NCBI GenBank assembly: GCA_017654935.2
Contig: CM065699.1
Location: forward strand, 2,773,014 to 2,837,013
Length of the DNA: 64,000 nt
Reading direction: 5' to 3'
Source of the DNA: Phymorhynchus buccinoides
Taxonomy: Eukaryota; Mollusca; Gastropoda; Neogastropoda; Raphitomidae
The position numbers were made by a program, and so were the translations under genes. Positions 9,254 to 21,770 of the stretch are shown here, one piece after another; positions within the stretch are counted from its first letter, which is position 1, and every line of letters begins with the position of its first letter. Under the pieces are notes generated by a model. That model was given only the letters and a program-made list of their open reading frames with translations, was not told where the DNA came from and searched no databases.

Positions 9254-11958
9254 TTACATCTTAGGTTCAACCCTGCTCAGAACAACCCACCCATCCATGG
9301 TTGGGTGTATGAGATAAAGAATGAATAACATTTGAAATATACGGCTTCAAAGTGGGCGTTCGGGTGTTTACCTTGTGTAACAACCCACCTTTACTGAGAT
9401 TACATCTTGGGTTCAACCCTGCTCAGAACAACCCACCTGTACTGAGATTACATCTTAGGTTCAACCCTGCTCAGAACAACCCACCTGTACTGAGATTACA
9501 TCTTAGGTTCAACCCTGCTCAGAACAACCCACCTGTACTGAGAAGATTACATCTTAGGTTCAACCCTGCTCAGAACAACCCACTTTTACTGGAAAGATTA
9601 CATCTTGGGTTCAACCCTGCTCAGAACAACCCACTTTTACTGAGAAGATTACATCTTGGGTTCAACCCTGCTCAGAACAACCCACCTGTACTGAGAAGAT
9701 TACATCTTAGGTTCAACCCTGCTCAGAACAACCCACCTGTACTGAGATTACATCTTAGGTTCAACCCTGCTCAGAACAACCCACTTTTACTGGAAAGATT
9801 ACATCTTAGGTTCAACCCTGCTCAGAACAACCCACTTTTACTGAGAAGATTACATCTTAGGTTCAACCCTGCTCAGAACAACCCACTTTTACTGGAAAGA
9901 TTACATCTTAGGTTCAACCCTGCTCAGAACAACCCACCTGTACTGAGATTACATCTTAGGTTCAACCCTGCTCAGAACAACCCACCTGTACTGAGAAGAT
10001 TACATCTTAGGTTCAACCCTGCTCAGAACAACCCACCTGTACTGAGATTACATCTTAGGTTCAACCCTGCTCAGAACAACCCACCTGTACTGAGAAGATT
10101 ACATCTTAGGTTCAACCCTGCTCAGAACAACCCACCTGTACTGAGATTACATCTTAGGTTCAACCCTGCTCAGAACAACCCACCTTTACTGAGAAGATTA
10201 CATCTTAGGTTCAACCCTGCTCAGAACAACCCACTTTTACTGAGAAGATTACATCTTAGGTTCAACCCTGCTCAGAACAACCCACTTTTACTGAGAAGAT
10301 TACATCTTAGGTTCAACCCTGCTCAGAACAACCCACTTTTACTGAGAAGATTACATCTTAGGTTCAACCCTGCTCAGAACAACCCACCTGTACTGAGAAG
10401 ATTACATCTTAGGTTCAACCCTGCTCAGAACAACCCACTTTTACTGGAAAGATTACATCTTAGGTTCAACCCTGCTCAGAACAACCCACCTGTACTGAGA
10501 AGATTACATCTTAGGTTCAACCCTGCTCAGAACAACCCACTTTTACTGGAAAGATTACATCTTAGGTTCAACCCTGCTCAGAACAACCCACTTTTACTGG
10601 AAAGATTACATCTTAGGTTCAACCCTGCTCAGAACAACCCACTTTTACTGGAAAGATTACATCTTAGGTTCAACCCTGCTCAGAACAACCCACTTTTACT
10701 GGAAAGATTACATCTTAGGTTCAACCCTGCTCAGAACAACCCACTTTTACTGAGAAGATTACATCTTAGGTTCAACCCTGCTCAGAACAACCCACTTTTA
10801 CTGGAAATATTACATCTTAGGTTCAACCCTGCTCAGAACAACCCACTTTTACTGAGAAGCTTGCCGATTCAAATGATATGCATGACTGGTCACACGATTA
10901 CATCTTAGGTTCAACCCTGCTCAGAACAACCCACTTTTACTGGAAAGATTACATCTTAGGTTCAACCCTGCTCAGAACAACCCACTTTTACTGAGAAGAT
11001 TACATCTTAGGTTCAACCCTGCTCAGAACAACCCACTTTTACTGAGAAGATTACATCTTAGGTTCAACCCTGCTCAGAACAACCCACTTTTACTGGAAAG
11101 ATTACATCTTAGGTTCAACCCTGCTCAGAACAACCCACTTTTACTGGAAATATTACATCTTAGGTTCAACCCTGCTCAGAACAACCCACTTTTACTGAGA
11201 AGATTACATCTTAGGTTCAACCCTGCTCAGAACAACCCACTTTTACTGAGAAGATTACATCTTAGGTTCAACCCTGCTCAGAACAACCCACTTTTACTGG
11301 AAATATTACATCTTAGGTTCAACCCTGCTCAGAACAACCCACTTTTACTGAGAAGATTACATCTTAGGTTCAACCCTGCTCAGAACAACCCACTTTTACT
11401 GGAAATATTACATCTTAGGTTCAACCCTGCTCAGAACAACCCACTTTTACTGAGAAGATTACATCTTAGGTTCAACCCTGCTCAGAACAACCCACTTTTA
11501 CTGGAAAGATTACATCTTAGGTTCAACCCTGCTCAGAACAACCCACTTTTACTGGAAATATTACATCTTAGGTTCAACCCTGCTCAGAACAACCCACTTT
11601 TACTGAGATTACTTAGGTTCAACCCTGCTCAGAACAACCCACCTGTACTGAGATTACATCTTAGGTTCAACCCTGCTCAGAACAACCCACCTTTACTGAG
11701 AAGATTACATCTTAGGTTCAACCCTGCTCAGAACAACCCACCTGTACTGAGATTACATCTTAGGTTCAACCCTGCTCAGAACAACCCACTTTTACTGAGA
11801 AGATTACATCTTAGGTTCAACCCTGCTCAGAACAACCCACTTTTACTGGAAATATTACATCTTAGGTTCAACCCTGCTCAGAACAACCCACTTTTACTGG
11901 AAAGATTACATCTTAGGTTCAACCCTGCTCAGAACCCACTTTTACTGGAAAGAATACA
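9254..11958. repeat. 48/51-bp minisatellite, about 50 copies
   Basis: Unit containing TTCAACCCTGCTCAGAACAA, present in 48-bp and 51-bp forms that differ by an extra AGA triplet, with variants CCTGTACTG, CTTTTACTG and CTTTTACTGG. Both lengths are multiples of three and stop-free in one plus frame, which yields a 518-residue repetitive ORF (9352-10908). I treat that ORF as a by-product: there is no signal peptide, no unique domain, and it ends where a foreign segment interrupts the array. One isolated copy lies at 9254-9300, ahead of the main array from about 9383. Confidence 0.95.
10857..10900. repeat. Copy of flanking sequence inside the minisatellite
   Basis: About 42 bp (GCTTGCCGATTCAAATGATA and on to CACACGATT) interrupts the array and is identical to the flank at about 9131-9172, just outside the array. 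Confidence 0.92.
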
Positions 11959-13234
11959 GGTAGCAAAGTAGAACTGCTTTTGTTGAAACAGGCAAAACCT
12001 TGTATCTTTGGTTAAACTCGCATCATAAAGGGGATCGGGGACATTTCTGCCAGTTTTCAGCAAGCCAAGTCAATACACTTTGTTAGACTGAGAATGCTAA
12101 AACCACTGACATACAGCAAACCCGTCAATGTTGTCAACTCAGGCAAAGAAGACTTAAAAGCAAGAAATCTCTCCATTAGGTGTCTGATCATGTATTGGTT
12201 ATATAAAAAAAGAAGAAAGAGAAATGCTGAATTTAGATACATGTAACATGAACATTACTAGTTAGGGGAAAAAACCACATGACACAGTATAAAAGTTTCT
12301 CTCTGGTAGGAATGCTGGTCCAAAATACTCTTTTCAACACAATACAATGGGCAGTTCTTTGGGTTGTGCCCAGTCAACAACATTCCATCCAAACCAGTTC
12401 ATAACTCTGAAGGTAAGCTCTTGTCACGGGTGAGACAGACAGTCACCAAATGGGATTAACAAACATGAGATTTATATAATCAGAAGACAATACATGAATC
12501 AGCCACTCGAAACAACCATGCAAAATGCTTGTTGAATCTTTAACAATTTTTATTCAGTACAGACAAGGAGTCTACTCTTCCTAAGATCATAAAAATAAAG
12601 ATAATAATCATCACATATATACATATATTACACTTGTTTTTCTCTCCTTTCTCTCTCTGTACACTGAGGGGTAATCATCTTCACAATGTGTTTTCACCCA
12701 AAGCGAAGAACAAGTTTAGCAGCACGGAACGCTCAACGTCACAGGTCGATTTTAAACACCTATGTTACAATGATGCACATCAAACAACAAATGGCCTGAG
12801 TGAGGGGGGTAACAGCAACTTGTTTGTTTCCATTATTTACATGTTATGACATGCACATTGAGTTAAGACAGTTAAAACGGAACAACTCTTTGCTTTCTTT
12901 AAAAACAACTGGCTACGCTTCTCTTTTTCTGTTCAAAATCTTCTGTTAGGCTTGCAGGACACCATCCATATAACCAATTAAATGTTTTCGGTGTTCTTCC
13001 ATGTAACAGGGTGCTTGTGATAGTTGAAATAATCCTAAATAATCACATAACAACAAAATATAGAATATGAGAAAAAAATCCATACAGCACGCAAAACAAC
13101 AAAAAGTGACAGCACTCTAAATGATCTCCACAAACGGCTACAGTGGTTCCAACAAAAGGATACGGCACTCTAAAACCTCGATACACGTTTCTACTCTCAT
13201 TCAAACAATCCACTGATACCATATTTACAATATC
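11959..13234. other. AT-rich unique sequence
   Basis: No gene recognised. A minus-strand AATAAA (TTTATT on plus, 12549-12554) could end a very long 3'UTR of the minus-strand kinase gene at 20787, but nearer candidates exist and the sequence alone cannot decide. Confidence 0.35.
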
Positions 13235-13259
13235 CACATACCATATTTTACAATAATGT

Positions 13260-13425
13260 TGTTGTCGTTGTACCCTGGCTAAAAGACTCCAGGGATCATC
13301 CCAATCGCCGAAGCACTCGCTCACTATGGTACAAATGCATCCGCTAGGACTGAGAACATTACGTGTGTGACCGTTTTTTACTACCCCGCCACGTGGGCAG
13401 CCACACTCCGTCTTCGGGGGAGTTT
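13260..13425. repeat. Dispersed repeat, copy 1
   Basis: A segment from TGTACCCTGGCTAAA to CAGCCACACTCCGTCTTC is strongly similar, in the same orientation, to 63353-63505. It shares GGTACAAATGCATC, GAGAACATTACGTG and GTGGGCAGCCACA. No coding frame is conserved, so it is probably the end of a retroelement or a SINE. Confidence 0.75.
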
Positions 13426-13805
13426 TACAATGATGGAATGAAACAGACATTACACAGAGTAAAGACGACAAAATAAAAAGTTGAAAAATACTTCACAACA
13501 GAATTATAACGCTTCTAATGTGGCCTAGATACCATCAGCATTCACTCTAAACAATAAATGCTTAAGACGTACGAATCAAGCAGCACTAGATGGCAACCCA
13601 AACAAGATCAGTACAACTGTCTTTTCTCTTTGTTGCCATTCATTCTAAAGGGGCCGCTGCACTGCATGCCATTCGCCCCCAGTGCCATGCCATTTGTCAG
13701 GAATGATTCTCCTCAAATGCTGTCTACATGAATCTGACCAAATCCTACTAGTTATGTTCACTGTGTGTGTAGTCAATCGTACAGGAATCTGATGAAATAT
13801 CTGAA

Positions 13806-14727
13806 TTTTTAGTTCAGACATTTGATTTGATTGTATTGGGGTCTACTGGAGTACAGTAAGCAAAAATAGTAGAATCATTTTTAGTTCGGAAACATTTGAT
13901 TCATGTAGTGGGGTCTACTGGAGTATAGTAAGCAAAAATAGTAGAATCATTTTTAGTTCAGACATTTGATTCATGTAGTGGGGTCTACTGGAGTATAGTA
14001 AGCAAAAATAGTAGAATCATTTTTAGTTCAGACATTTGATTCATGTATTGGGGTCTACTGGAGTATAGTGAGCAAAAATAGTAGAACCGCATTTTTAGTT
14101 CAGACATTTGATTCATATATTGGGGTCTACTGAGTACAGTAAGCAAAAATAGTAGAATCATTTTTAGTTCAGACATTTGATTCATGTATTGGGGTCTACT
14201 GGAGTACAGTAAGCAAAAATAGTAGAATCATTTTTAGTTCAGACATTTGATTCATGTATTGGGGTCTACTGGAGTACAGTAAGCAAAAATAGTAGAATCA
14301 TTTTTAGTTCAGACATTTGATTCATGTATTGGGGTCTACTGGAGTATAGTAAGCAAAAATAGTAGAATCATTTTTAGTTCAGACATTTGATTCATGTATT
14401 GGGGTCTACTGGAGTATAGTGAGCAAAAATAGTAGAATCATTTTTAGTTCAGACATTTGATTCATGTAATGGGGTCTACTGGAGTACAGTAAGCAAAAAT
14501 AGTAGAATCATTTTTAGTTCAGACATTTGATTCATGTATTGGGGTCTACTGGAGTACAGTGAGCAAAAATAGTAGAATCATTTTTGGTTCAGACATTTGA
14601 TTCATGTATTGGGGTCTACTGGAGTACAGTGAGCAAAAATAGTAGAATCATTATGGTTCAGACATTTGATTCATGTATTGGGGTCTACTGGAGTACAGTG
14701 AGCAAAAATAGTAGAATCATTTTTAGG
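13806..14727. repeat. 70-bp minisatellite, about 13 copies
   Basis: Unit containing GGGGTCTACTGGAGTACAGT with 70-bp spacing (for example 13911 to 13981). Copies differ by single substitutions and small indels. The array runs directly into the next one at 14732. Confidence 0.93.
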
Positions 14728-14731
14728 CGGA

Positions 14732-15766
14732 AACATTTCACGTGAATCCTGGCTGGCAGACATCGCCACAATGGCACCGCATTGGGATGGAATCCTATGC
14801 AGCGTGGCTGGTCCCTAAGACCTAGTGAATTGCATCATAACATTTCACGTGAATCCTGGCTCTCAGACATCGCCACTATGGCACCGCATTGGGATCGAAT
14901 CCTATGCAGTGTGGCTGGTCCCTAGGACCTAGTGAATTGCATCATAACATTTCACGTGAATCCTGGCTGGCAGACATCGCCACTATGGCACCGCATTGGA
15001 ATCGAATCATATGCAGTGTGGCTGGTCCCTAGGACCTAGTGAATTGCATCATAGGATTTGCTGATACTGTTTCTCAAATCTATGGCACCGCCTTGAGATC
15101 GAATCATATGCAGTGTGGCTGGTCCCTAAGACCTAGTGAATTGCATCATAGGATTTGCTGATACTGTTTCTCAAATCTATGGCACCGCATTGGAATCGAA
15201 TCATATGCAGTGTGGCTGGTCCCTAGGACCTAGTGAATTGCATCATAGGATTTGCTGATACTGTTTCTCAAATCTATGGCACCGCATTGGAATCGAATCA
15301 TATGCAGTGTGGCTGGTCCCTAAGACCTAGTGAATTGCATCATAGGATTTGCTGATACTGTTTCTCAAATCTATGGCACCGCATTGGAATCGAATCATAT
15401 GCAGTGTGGCTGGTCCCTAAGACCTAGTGAATTGCATCATAGGATTTGCTGATACTGTTTCTCAAATCTATGGCACCGCATTGGAATCGAATCATATGCA
15501 GTGTGGCTGGTCCCTAAGACCTAGTGAATTGCATCATAGGATTTGCTGATACTGTTTCTCAAATCTATGGCACCGCATTGGAATCGAATCATATGCAGTG
15601 TGGCTGGTCCCTAAGACCTAGTGAATTGCATCATAGGATTTGCTGATACTGTTTCTCAAATCTATGGCACCGCATTGGAATCGAATCATATGCAGCGTGG
15701 CTGGTCCCTAAGACCTAGTGAATTGCATCATAGGATTTGCTGATACTGTTTCTCAAATCTATGGCA
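14732..15766. repeat. Composite 107-bp / 97-bp tandem array
   Basis: Three 107-bp units starting AACATTTCACGTGAATCC (14732, 14839, 14946) are followed by eight 97-bp units starting GGATTTGCTGATACTG (15054, 15151, 15248 and on). Both forms share the second half (TGGCTGGTCCCTA to TGAATTGCATCATA), so the array changed its first half partway. Confidence 0.93.
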
Positions 15767-15838
15767 AAATCAAAAGCTTCAAGTTTATCTAGAAAAGACA
15801 ACTTTCAGTTTATTCTTACTTTTTTTAAAATCTTTTAA

Positions 15839-16005
15839 CCTCTTCAGTGCCTACAACGTATATATACCGGGTACATCCTCTACAGCGCTTCAGTATTTGC
15901 CACAGACGTATATATACATCGCTGATAAGTAGTGATTTTGCCGCATTCAAAATTTGTGCGGCAAACCGGCAGCGCATGTGCATTTAATAGGCGGCAGTGA
16001 AGGGG
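15839..16005. mobile_element. piggyBac-like MITE (167 bp, TTAA flanks)
   Basis: TTAA at 15835-15838 and 16006-16009. The termini CCTCTTCAGTGCC and GGCAGTGAAGGGG (reverse complement CCCCTTCACTGCC) match at 11 of 13 positions. The interior has two ACGTATATATAC motifs. Same type as the elements at 7778 and 50923. Confidence 0.83.
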
Positions 16006-16009
16006 TTAA

Positions 16010-17058
16010 GTACTAAAATAATCATAATTGTGCTGGTCCCACTGTATGAAACAAAAAGACCTACAATCTAAGCCATGTCCCTTTTTTCAAACAAATACAG
16101 ATTTAGATAATCCGAGACATTTACAATGGAGATCTGACAAGTCAAAATTGAAGGGACTTAAATTTTATTTTGAGATAGCCGATAATCGGATATATTGAAA
16201 TAAAATGACTTTTTGGCTGAAAATAATTGAACTTGGACCACAAATGTATTGCAGGTTATCCAGTCTTTAGTTACATCCGTTATTTGAGTTAGATGGATTC
16301 CACTGTATCTCCACAGAGGCAGTTTACTAATGCGCACTTCAGGCTGACTCACTGGAGATCACTCCAGCGCCTTGTTACTTCCTTTTGTCAAATAGAAGGC
16401 AAAATCTATTTTTGTTGTGCATGGGCAAGAAAGAGTGAGAAAGAGAGTTTGGCCTTGCTAGCAAACAGCTCTTTCTCCTAGTCCTATTACCCACTTGTCT
16501 GTAATGGACAACATTTGGATAAAGCATAGCCAAATGAAAAAATGTGATCGGCCAATAAATAACAAAACTTTACCAAAGAACTAAAACGCACAAGATACAA
16601 CATATTACACAATAAGAACAGAAGAAGCAAGCAACAAATCACTCAAAAAAATTTATACAGAGATCTAAAATTCCATTCACCGCAATTTGTACCCAATTCG
16701 CCGACAACAAACCAAACCAAATACATGTATAACTCATAAAAAATAACCGAAAGCACTAAAGCAGAAGAAAAAAAATGTATCACAATTTTGTCTATTTCCA
16801 ACAATATTTCTTCCTTCAAGTTCCAAGTTGTCACACAAACAATTTCACATCTATAGACAAACATACAAGAGACAGAGAGAAAAAAGGAGAGACTGACACA
16901 GTGACAGAGAGAGAAGGGGGCAGGGGAGACACACAGATAAGAATAGATGCAACTGCAAGCGTTACAATGTTCAAAATAAGCAAACACCATATTTTCTGTA
17001 GTAAAAGTGTTAAGTCTGGTGTGCATGCATTAATAATTCCAGGAATATTAGTCAGAAA

Positions 17059-17096
<38 letters not shown>

Positions 17097-18020
17097 CTGA
17101 CACGTGAAACTCCAATTTATACACTTTACACATAATCACTTCCACCAATAATTAAATCATTGCCAGGATAAACAGTAACAGATTTCACCTAAAAGGAAAA
17201 GGTCAACCACATTTCCCATCATATGATAATATACACACCAAGACAAATACATGTATGCAGAGCTTTCCATTTTATCACACAGAAAGTTGCAAAACTATTT
17301 TTCACCTTAAAATTAATATATTTAACGGATGATGATGCCATTAAGTTCACACAGAGACATTATCATACACTTTAACTAAACACTGTGACATTGTCAGTGA
17401 TGAAGGATTTACAAAAATTAGAGCCCAAACTAAGATAACGGAATTTAATGACGGTACTGTAAAGAGTTGTATCTTGTTGTGCAATAACTTAAGTCTAACT
17501 TGAAAGAATTTGACAATATAAAATAAGTTTACGCTTGCACAGATTTTGACAATGAAGCATTCAGATTGAAAAAACATCATTTGACACTCAATTTGTAGCA
17601 TTCATTCTGTTTGAAATATTTCAAACCTATTCCTGGTAGTGGCACTATGACCTGGCAAGATGCACAACCCTTGCCAAGCATCAGGCACATGATTTACTTG
17701 TGTTTCTTCTTTAAAACAAAACTCAGATCACATAAGTTCAAAAACTGAATGGGCAAGTTCAGGTAGGGTACATTCTTGTGAACAGTTTCAGCCATTACCT
17801 TTACAGTTTACACAAATTGATTTTGGTGACACTTTAGAATGTAACCACAAATATGTTCAGTGTCGTTCAGCAGAGCCATTAACTGACTAAGTGTATACTG
17901 TCTCAACACTAAGGCAGTCTGTGCCATATCACTTGTTCCGATACGTTAATTGTTGTGTCACTGTGTCAGTTAGCGTGGTTAAAATGAATGAACTAACTCT
18001 TCTAGCGCCTTGTATTTTTT
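16010..18020. other. AT-rich sequence with GT microsatellite
   Basis: No supported gene. A GT run lies at about 17059-17095 and a GA-rich stretch at 16868-16925. ORFs of up to 127 aa here are low-complexity or compositionally unconvincing. Could be transcribed as part of a long kinase 3'UTR (inference). Confidence 0.4.
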
Positions 18021-18023
18021 GAC

Positions 18024-18240
18024 ATTCTTGGTTGTCCGCTACATTTCAACTGACAAGAGGGGGGTCACTAGTTTTCAGAGTTCGCATGCATTGTTTAACA
18101 GAAAAAACCCCGCTGACCCAACCTCTGAAAATAAACACATGGCAGATAATGTCTGTGCATTTGGTGGGAGAGAAGTGTCATGTACTAGATTCGTCCATGG
18201 TGCTAGAAGAATTCATAATTTTGGACATTAAAAAAATACT
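18024..18240 (+). repeat. Half copy of the foldback element at 42050
   Basis: Shares with 42070-42230 TTTTTGACATTCTTGGTTGT, GCATGCATTG, AATAAACACATGGCAG and GCATTTGGTGGGAG. The inverted second arm present at 42240-42444 is absent here. Confidence 0.75.
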
Positions 18241-18568
18241 GTAAACCCCCTTTTTCTAATCACATTCTTAGTTATAAACTACTAAAAATGCGAATGAGTT
18301 GCTCACAACAGAGAAAGTCCTAATGACATTAAATTTATCTGCCGTTGTTTTGTGTATCATCCCTCTTAGAACTGACAGAAGCAAATGAGCTTGATGGAAC
18401 GTAAGCCCTATAGTGGCTATACTGCCTACAGTTTCACTTCACTAAAATTTATAATTACATTACTAAATGCAAGAACATAGTCTTTTCAAATTTGAACTGT
18501 ACATGGAAAGGAGCCTTGGGTGAAGGGCAACAATGTATAATTTAATATTAAAACAAACTTTAGTATAT

Positions 18569-19152
18569 ACTACTCAACAAAAGTTAAGTACCACTTTTTA
18601 CAAGCACATAAAACAAAGATGGCTTATTCAAATCATCTCAAAATTTGAAGATACTTTAGTTAAATCAATCATTTGGGTACTAAAATCCTAAGTTTTTTTG
18701 TATTCGTGGGATTACTTTTGATACAATACCTTAAAAAAAAAAACCACTCCGAAATTTGAAAGTCACAGAAGTGTGGCTGCTCAAAGAGGGTCACAGTTGG
18801 GTGTGTCCACTGTTTTTGGCAAGGCAAACAATTTACACAGTGTCTCATGAACCCCCTAAGTTGTCAAGGAAGCCTGGAAAGCCTATTTGTACAACTACGG
18901 CTTACTGCTGTTTGGGTGGACACACCCAATTTTGACACGTTTTGAGTAGTTGCAATTTGTGATTATTAACTTAGGGGGCTGCGTTATTTGTTTCTAATGC
19001 TTCAAAACTAATTACAAGAATGAAATGAAATTTTAGGACTTGGTGTATAAATAACTGGATTAAATCTATGTAAAAAATAAAATGATTTGGTTCCGCCATT
19101 TTGGTTTTGCAGTCTTGTAAAGAAGAGGTACTTAACTATTGTTGATCTCTGT
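18569..19152. mobile_element. Non-autonomous element with ACTCAACAAAAGTTAAGTAC termini
   Basis: The left end (ACTCAACAAAAGTTAAGTAC) and the right end (GTACTTAACTATTGTTGA) form imperfect inverted repeats of about 30 bp. The interior of about 580 bp carries no ORF. It resembles a non-autonomous Tc1/mariner-type element, but the target duplication is unclear. It makes up most of the left arm of the large palindrome. Confidence 0.6.
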
Positions 19153-19990
19153 ATCAGTGTATGTGTACATCATAATTAGGCATAACACATAGTGTGACCA
19201 GATGTTTTGTTTTGCACATGAACCTACGTTTGCTTGTGTAGACATCCCAAGGCTTGTGTACTGAGCAATAAAATATAGGGATCGTTTGGACTTTTGAAAT
19301 GCATTCAGCAAACTGTTTATTGTGAACAGTTGGTGAGTTGGTGAATGCTGTAACATTGTTTATGCATTAACCTTGAATGTGACGAGGGCTGTTTTCATCG
19401 TGTGTCCCCAATAGACAAGAGTTTGGAATGCAGTTTAAAAGTTCATTAATTTACAAAATGGTCCTTATACTTTATTGCTCAGTACACAAGCCTTGACTCG
19501 ATGTCTACAGAAGAAAATGTAGGTGCATGTGAAACACAACACATCTGGTTACACTCTATGCTCATTTTCACGTCTAATTATAGTACGCATACAGAGATCA
19601 ACAAAAGTTTAGTAACTCTTCTTCCCAAGACCGCAAAACTAAAATGACTGGCCCAAATCATTTTATTTTACATAAGTATGTATTTAAATCAGTCATTGCA
19701 TTCGTATTATCAGTTTTGTTTCATTAGCTCAACAACTTGAACAAGTAATGTTACCCCCTAAGTCAACAATCACAAATCACACCTCTACTCAAAATTGGTC
19801 AAAATCAGGTTACCCGCTCAAACAGCAATAAACTGTAGTCATGTAGGCGCAGTTCCTCCAGGATTCCTTGACAACTTAGGGGGTTTCATCACACATTGTG
19901 TAAATTGTTTGCCTTGCCAAAAACAGAGGACACACCCAATTGTGACCCGTTTTGAGTACATGTACCATACTTTTGACTTTCAAATTTGGG
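18745..19990. repeat. Large palindrome centred near 19368
   Basis: Reverse-complement matches line up on one axis near 19368: GACACACCCAAT motifs (18910 and 19930), CCCCCTAAGTTG against CAACTTAGGGGG (18850 and 19875), and ACTGAGCAATAAA against TTTATTGCTCAGT (19260 and 19472). Arms are about 500-550 bp with roughly 10-20% divergence by eye and a short spacer. Probably two inverted copies of the element at 18569 that also carry shared flank. Confidence 0.78.
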
Positions 19991-20009
19991 GGTGGCGTTG
20001 TTTGAGACT

Positions 20010-20786
20010 TCTTCAGGGTTCACACAACTAATGAATATATTAATAATATAATTTTCAATATTTACTATAATTTATATCAACACCTTGAAATATGAAAAAT
20101 TACAAAAAAGTAAATAATACAATTATATCCCAATGTTTATAAACATACACACGCACTTAAAAGGTTAAATTTTAAAAAAAATGCTACTAATGTATGGCAA
20201 TTTGTTCCTCTCAGTCTTATTCTGTTATTGTCAACAAAAACACAACATAAGAATAAGATAATCATTCTGACAAATAATAAACAAAAGCCAACTTTCTAAA
20301 TTAGGTGGTTGTATTTTCACACCAAATATTGTCCCTGTAACTTTGACAATGTCCTTTTCAATTTCTATCAGTTATGCAATAAAAGCAATACAAACTGAAT
20401 AAGATCTCTACCAGTACCATTTGCCAATGTTTCCACAATTTTTAATCTTCTCTTCAAAAACAAACCCATTGTCAACCACTCCAAATCTTCCTGTCTTGCT
20501 AAGTCACATAAACTTTCTTTCTTCCCAAATGTACACAACAAAAGTTAATATTCACGAAACAGTCTGTGCTTTTCAAACTACATTTGGGAATCAATAATGG
20601 CTGAAGACAAACTTTCTCCCCAAACGTACAACAAAATGTCAATCTTCACGGTACAGTTTGTGCTCTTCAAACTGCTAAAGGCTGGAGATGTTTAATCGCA
20701 CAGTTAGCGCTGGGCTGGCTAAGAATGGGAAATGGGGAGGGAAGGGAGAGGGAAGGCTGTCAACCGGCAGCGTGGTGCCGTGTGAT
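20010..20786. other. AT-rich sequence downstream of CK1 alpha
   Basis: Directly 3' of the minus-strand kinase stop codon, so probably 3'UTR at least in part. CCCAAATGTACA-like and AACTACATTTGGG-like motifs near 20527, 20580 and 20620 form a short local repeat. No other gene is visible. Confidence 0.45.
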
Positions 20787-21770
20787 CTAGCCGCGGCCGG
20801 CGGTGGGGACAGCAGTGGTGCTGGACTGGGCCACGGCAGCCGCCTTCTGCTTCAGCATGGTCCAGTCGAAGGTGTAGTCGTACTGGTAGTTGAGCGTGCG
20901 GAACAGGATGCGGAACAGCTGCCGCAGGTACATGTAGTCAGGCGCCTCCTCGAAGCGCAGACCCCGGCAGTAGTTGAGGTACATGGCGAACTCAGCGGGG
21001 AACCCTTTGCACAGGACCTCCACCGGTGTGGACATCTTCTTCTCGCTGATCTTCTCATACTTCTGCTTCTTGGTGTTGGCCTTCAGCCCCTGCCAGGGGA
21101 GGCTACCGCGGTTGAAGTACATCAGCACGTAGCCCAGGGACTCCATGTCGTCGCGGCGGCTTTGCTCGATGCCCAGGTGGGCGTTGATGCTGGCGTAACG
21201 CGCCGTGCCCGTGAGGTTTTTGTCCTCGCGGTAAGGAATGTGAGTGCGAGTGCGACTGTCTCTGTACTTCTTGGCAAGGCCAAAATCGATCACAAACACT
21301 TTGTTGCAGTGCCTGCCGATCCCCATGAGAAAGTTGTCGGGTTTAATGTCTCTGTGAATGAAGTTCTTGTTGTGAACGTACTCGATGCGCCCGATCATCT
21401 GGTCTGCTAACATCAGGACCGTTTTCATGGTGAATCTTCGTGAGCAGAAGTTGAACAGGTCTTCAAGGCTGGGCCCAAGGAGATCCATAACCAGCTCATT
21501 GTAATTCTTCTCTTGCCCAAAGAAACGGATGTGTGGAATCCCAACGCCTCCCTGGAGTATTTTGTACAACTTGCTTTCATACAAAAGCTGGGGATGTCTG
21601 GCTTTTGTCGACTCGAGTTTCACAGCCACTTCCTCTCCATTTGTTATGTTGATGCCGAGGTAAATGTCCCCGAATGACCCACTCCCTATTTTACGAACGA
21701 GTCGATATTTACCGGCCACAATAAACTCACTGCCCTGTGGACTGGATTTTTGGTCTGATACTTGTTCCAT
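20787..21770 (-). CDS. CSNK1A1: Casein kinase I alpha, single exon
   Basis: Serine/threonine kinase of 327 aa, complete from ATG (21768-21770) to TAG (20787-20789). CK1 alpha phosphorylates acidic or primed substrates and, in animals, primes beta-catenin and acts in Hedgehog and circadian pathways (family knowledge). Visible motifs: glycine loop GSGSFG at 29-34, lysine of VAVK at 51, HRDIKPDN with catalytic D141, DFG with D162, and the CK1-type [15 protein letters not shown] activation region. Length and sequence are very close to vertebrate CK1 alpha (about 337 aa); the tail after LKQKAA is short and diverged. The reading frame is unbroken by introns, unlike the vertebrate gene. It is divergent from LPCAT at 22039. 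The 240-aa plus-strand ORF here is an antisense shadow. Confidence 0.97.
   Translation of the reverse strand: MEQVSDQKSSPQGSEFIVAGKYRLVRKIGSGSFGDIYLGINITNGEEVAVKLESTKARHPQLLYESKLYKILQGGVGIPHIRFFGQEKNYNELVMDLLGPSLEDLFNFCSRRFTMKTVLMLADQMIGRIEYVHNKNFIHRDIKPDNFLMGIGRHCNKVFVIDFGLAKKYRDSRTRTHIPYREDKNLTGTARYASINAHLGIEQSRRDDMESLGYVLMYFNRGSLPWQGLKANTKKQKYEKISEKKMSTPVEVLCKGFPAEFAMYLNYCRGLRFEEAPDYMYLRQLFRILFRTLNYQYDYTFDWTMLKQKAAAVAQSSTTAVPTAGRG

Noticed and set aside
9352..10908. 518-aa repetitive protein
   Set aside because: Follows a minisatellite of 48/51 bp exactly and ends at an inserted flank copy; no signal peptide or conserved domain.
20688..21410. 240-aa plus-strand ORF
   Set aside because: Antisense shadow of the CK1 alpha coding sequence, caused by its GC-rich codons.
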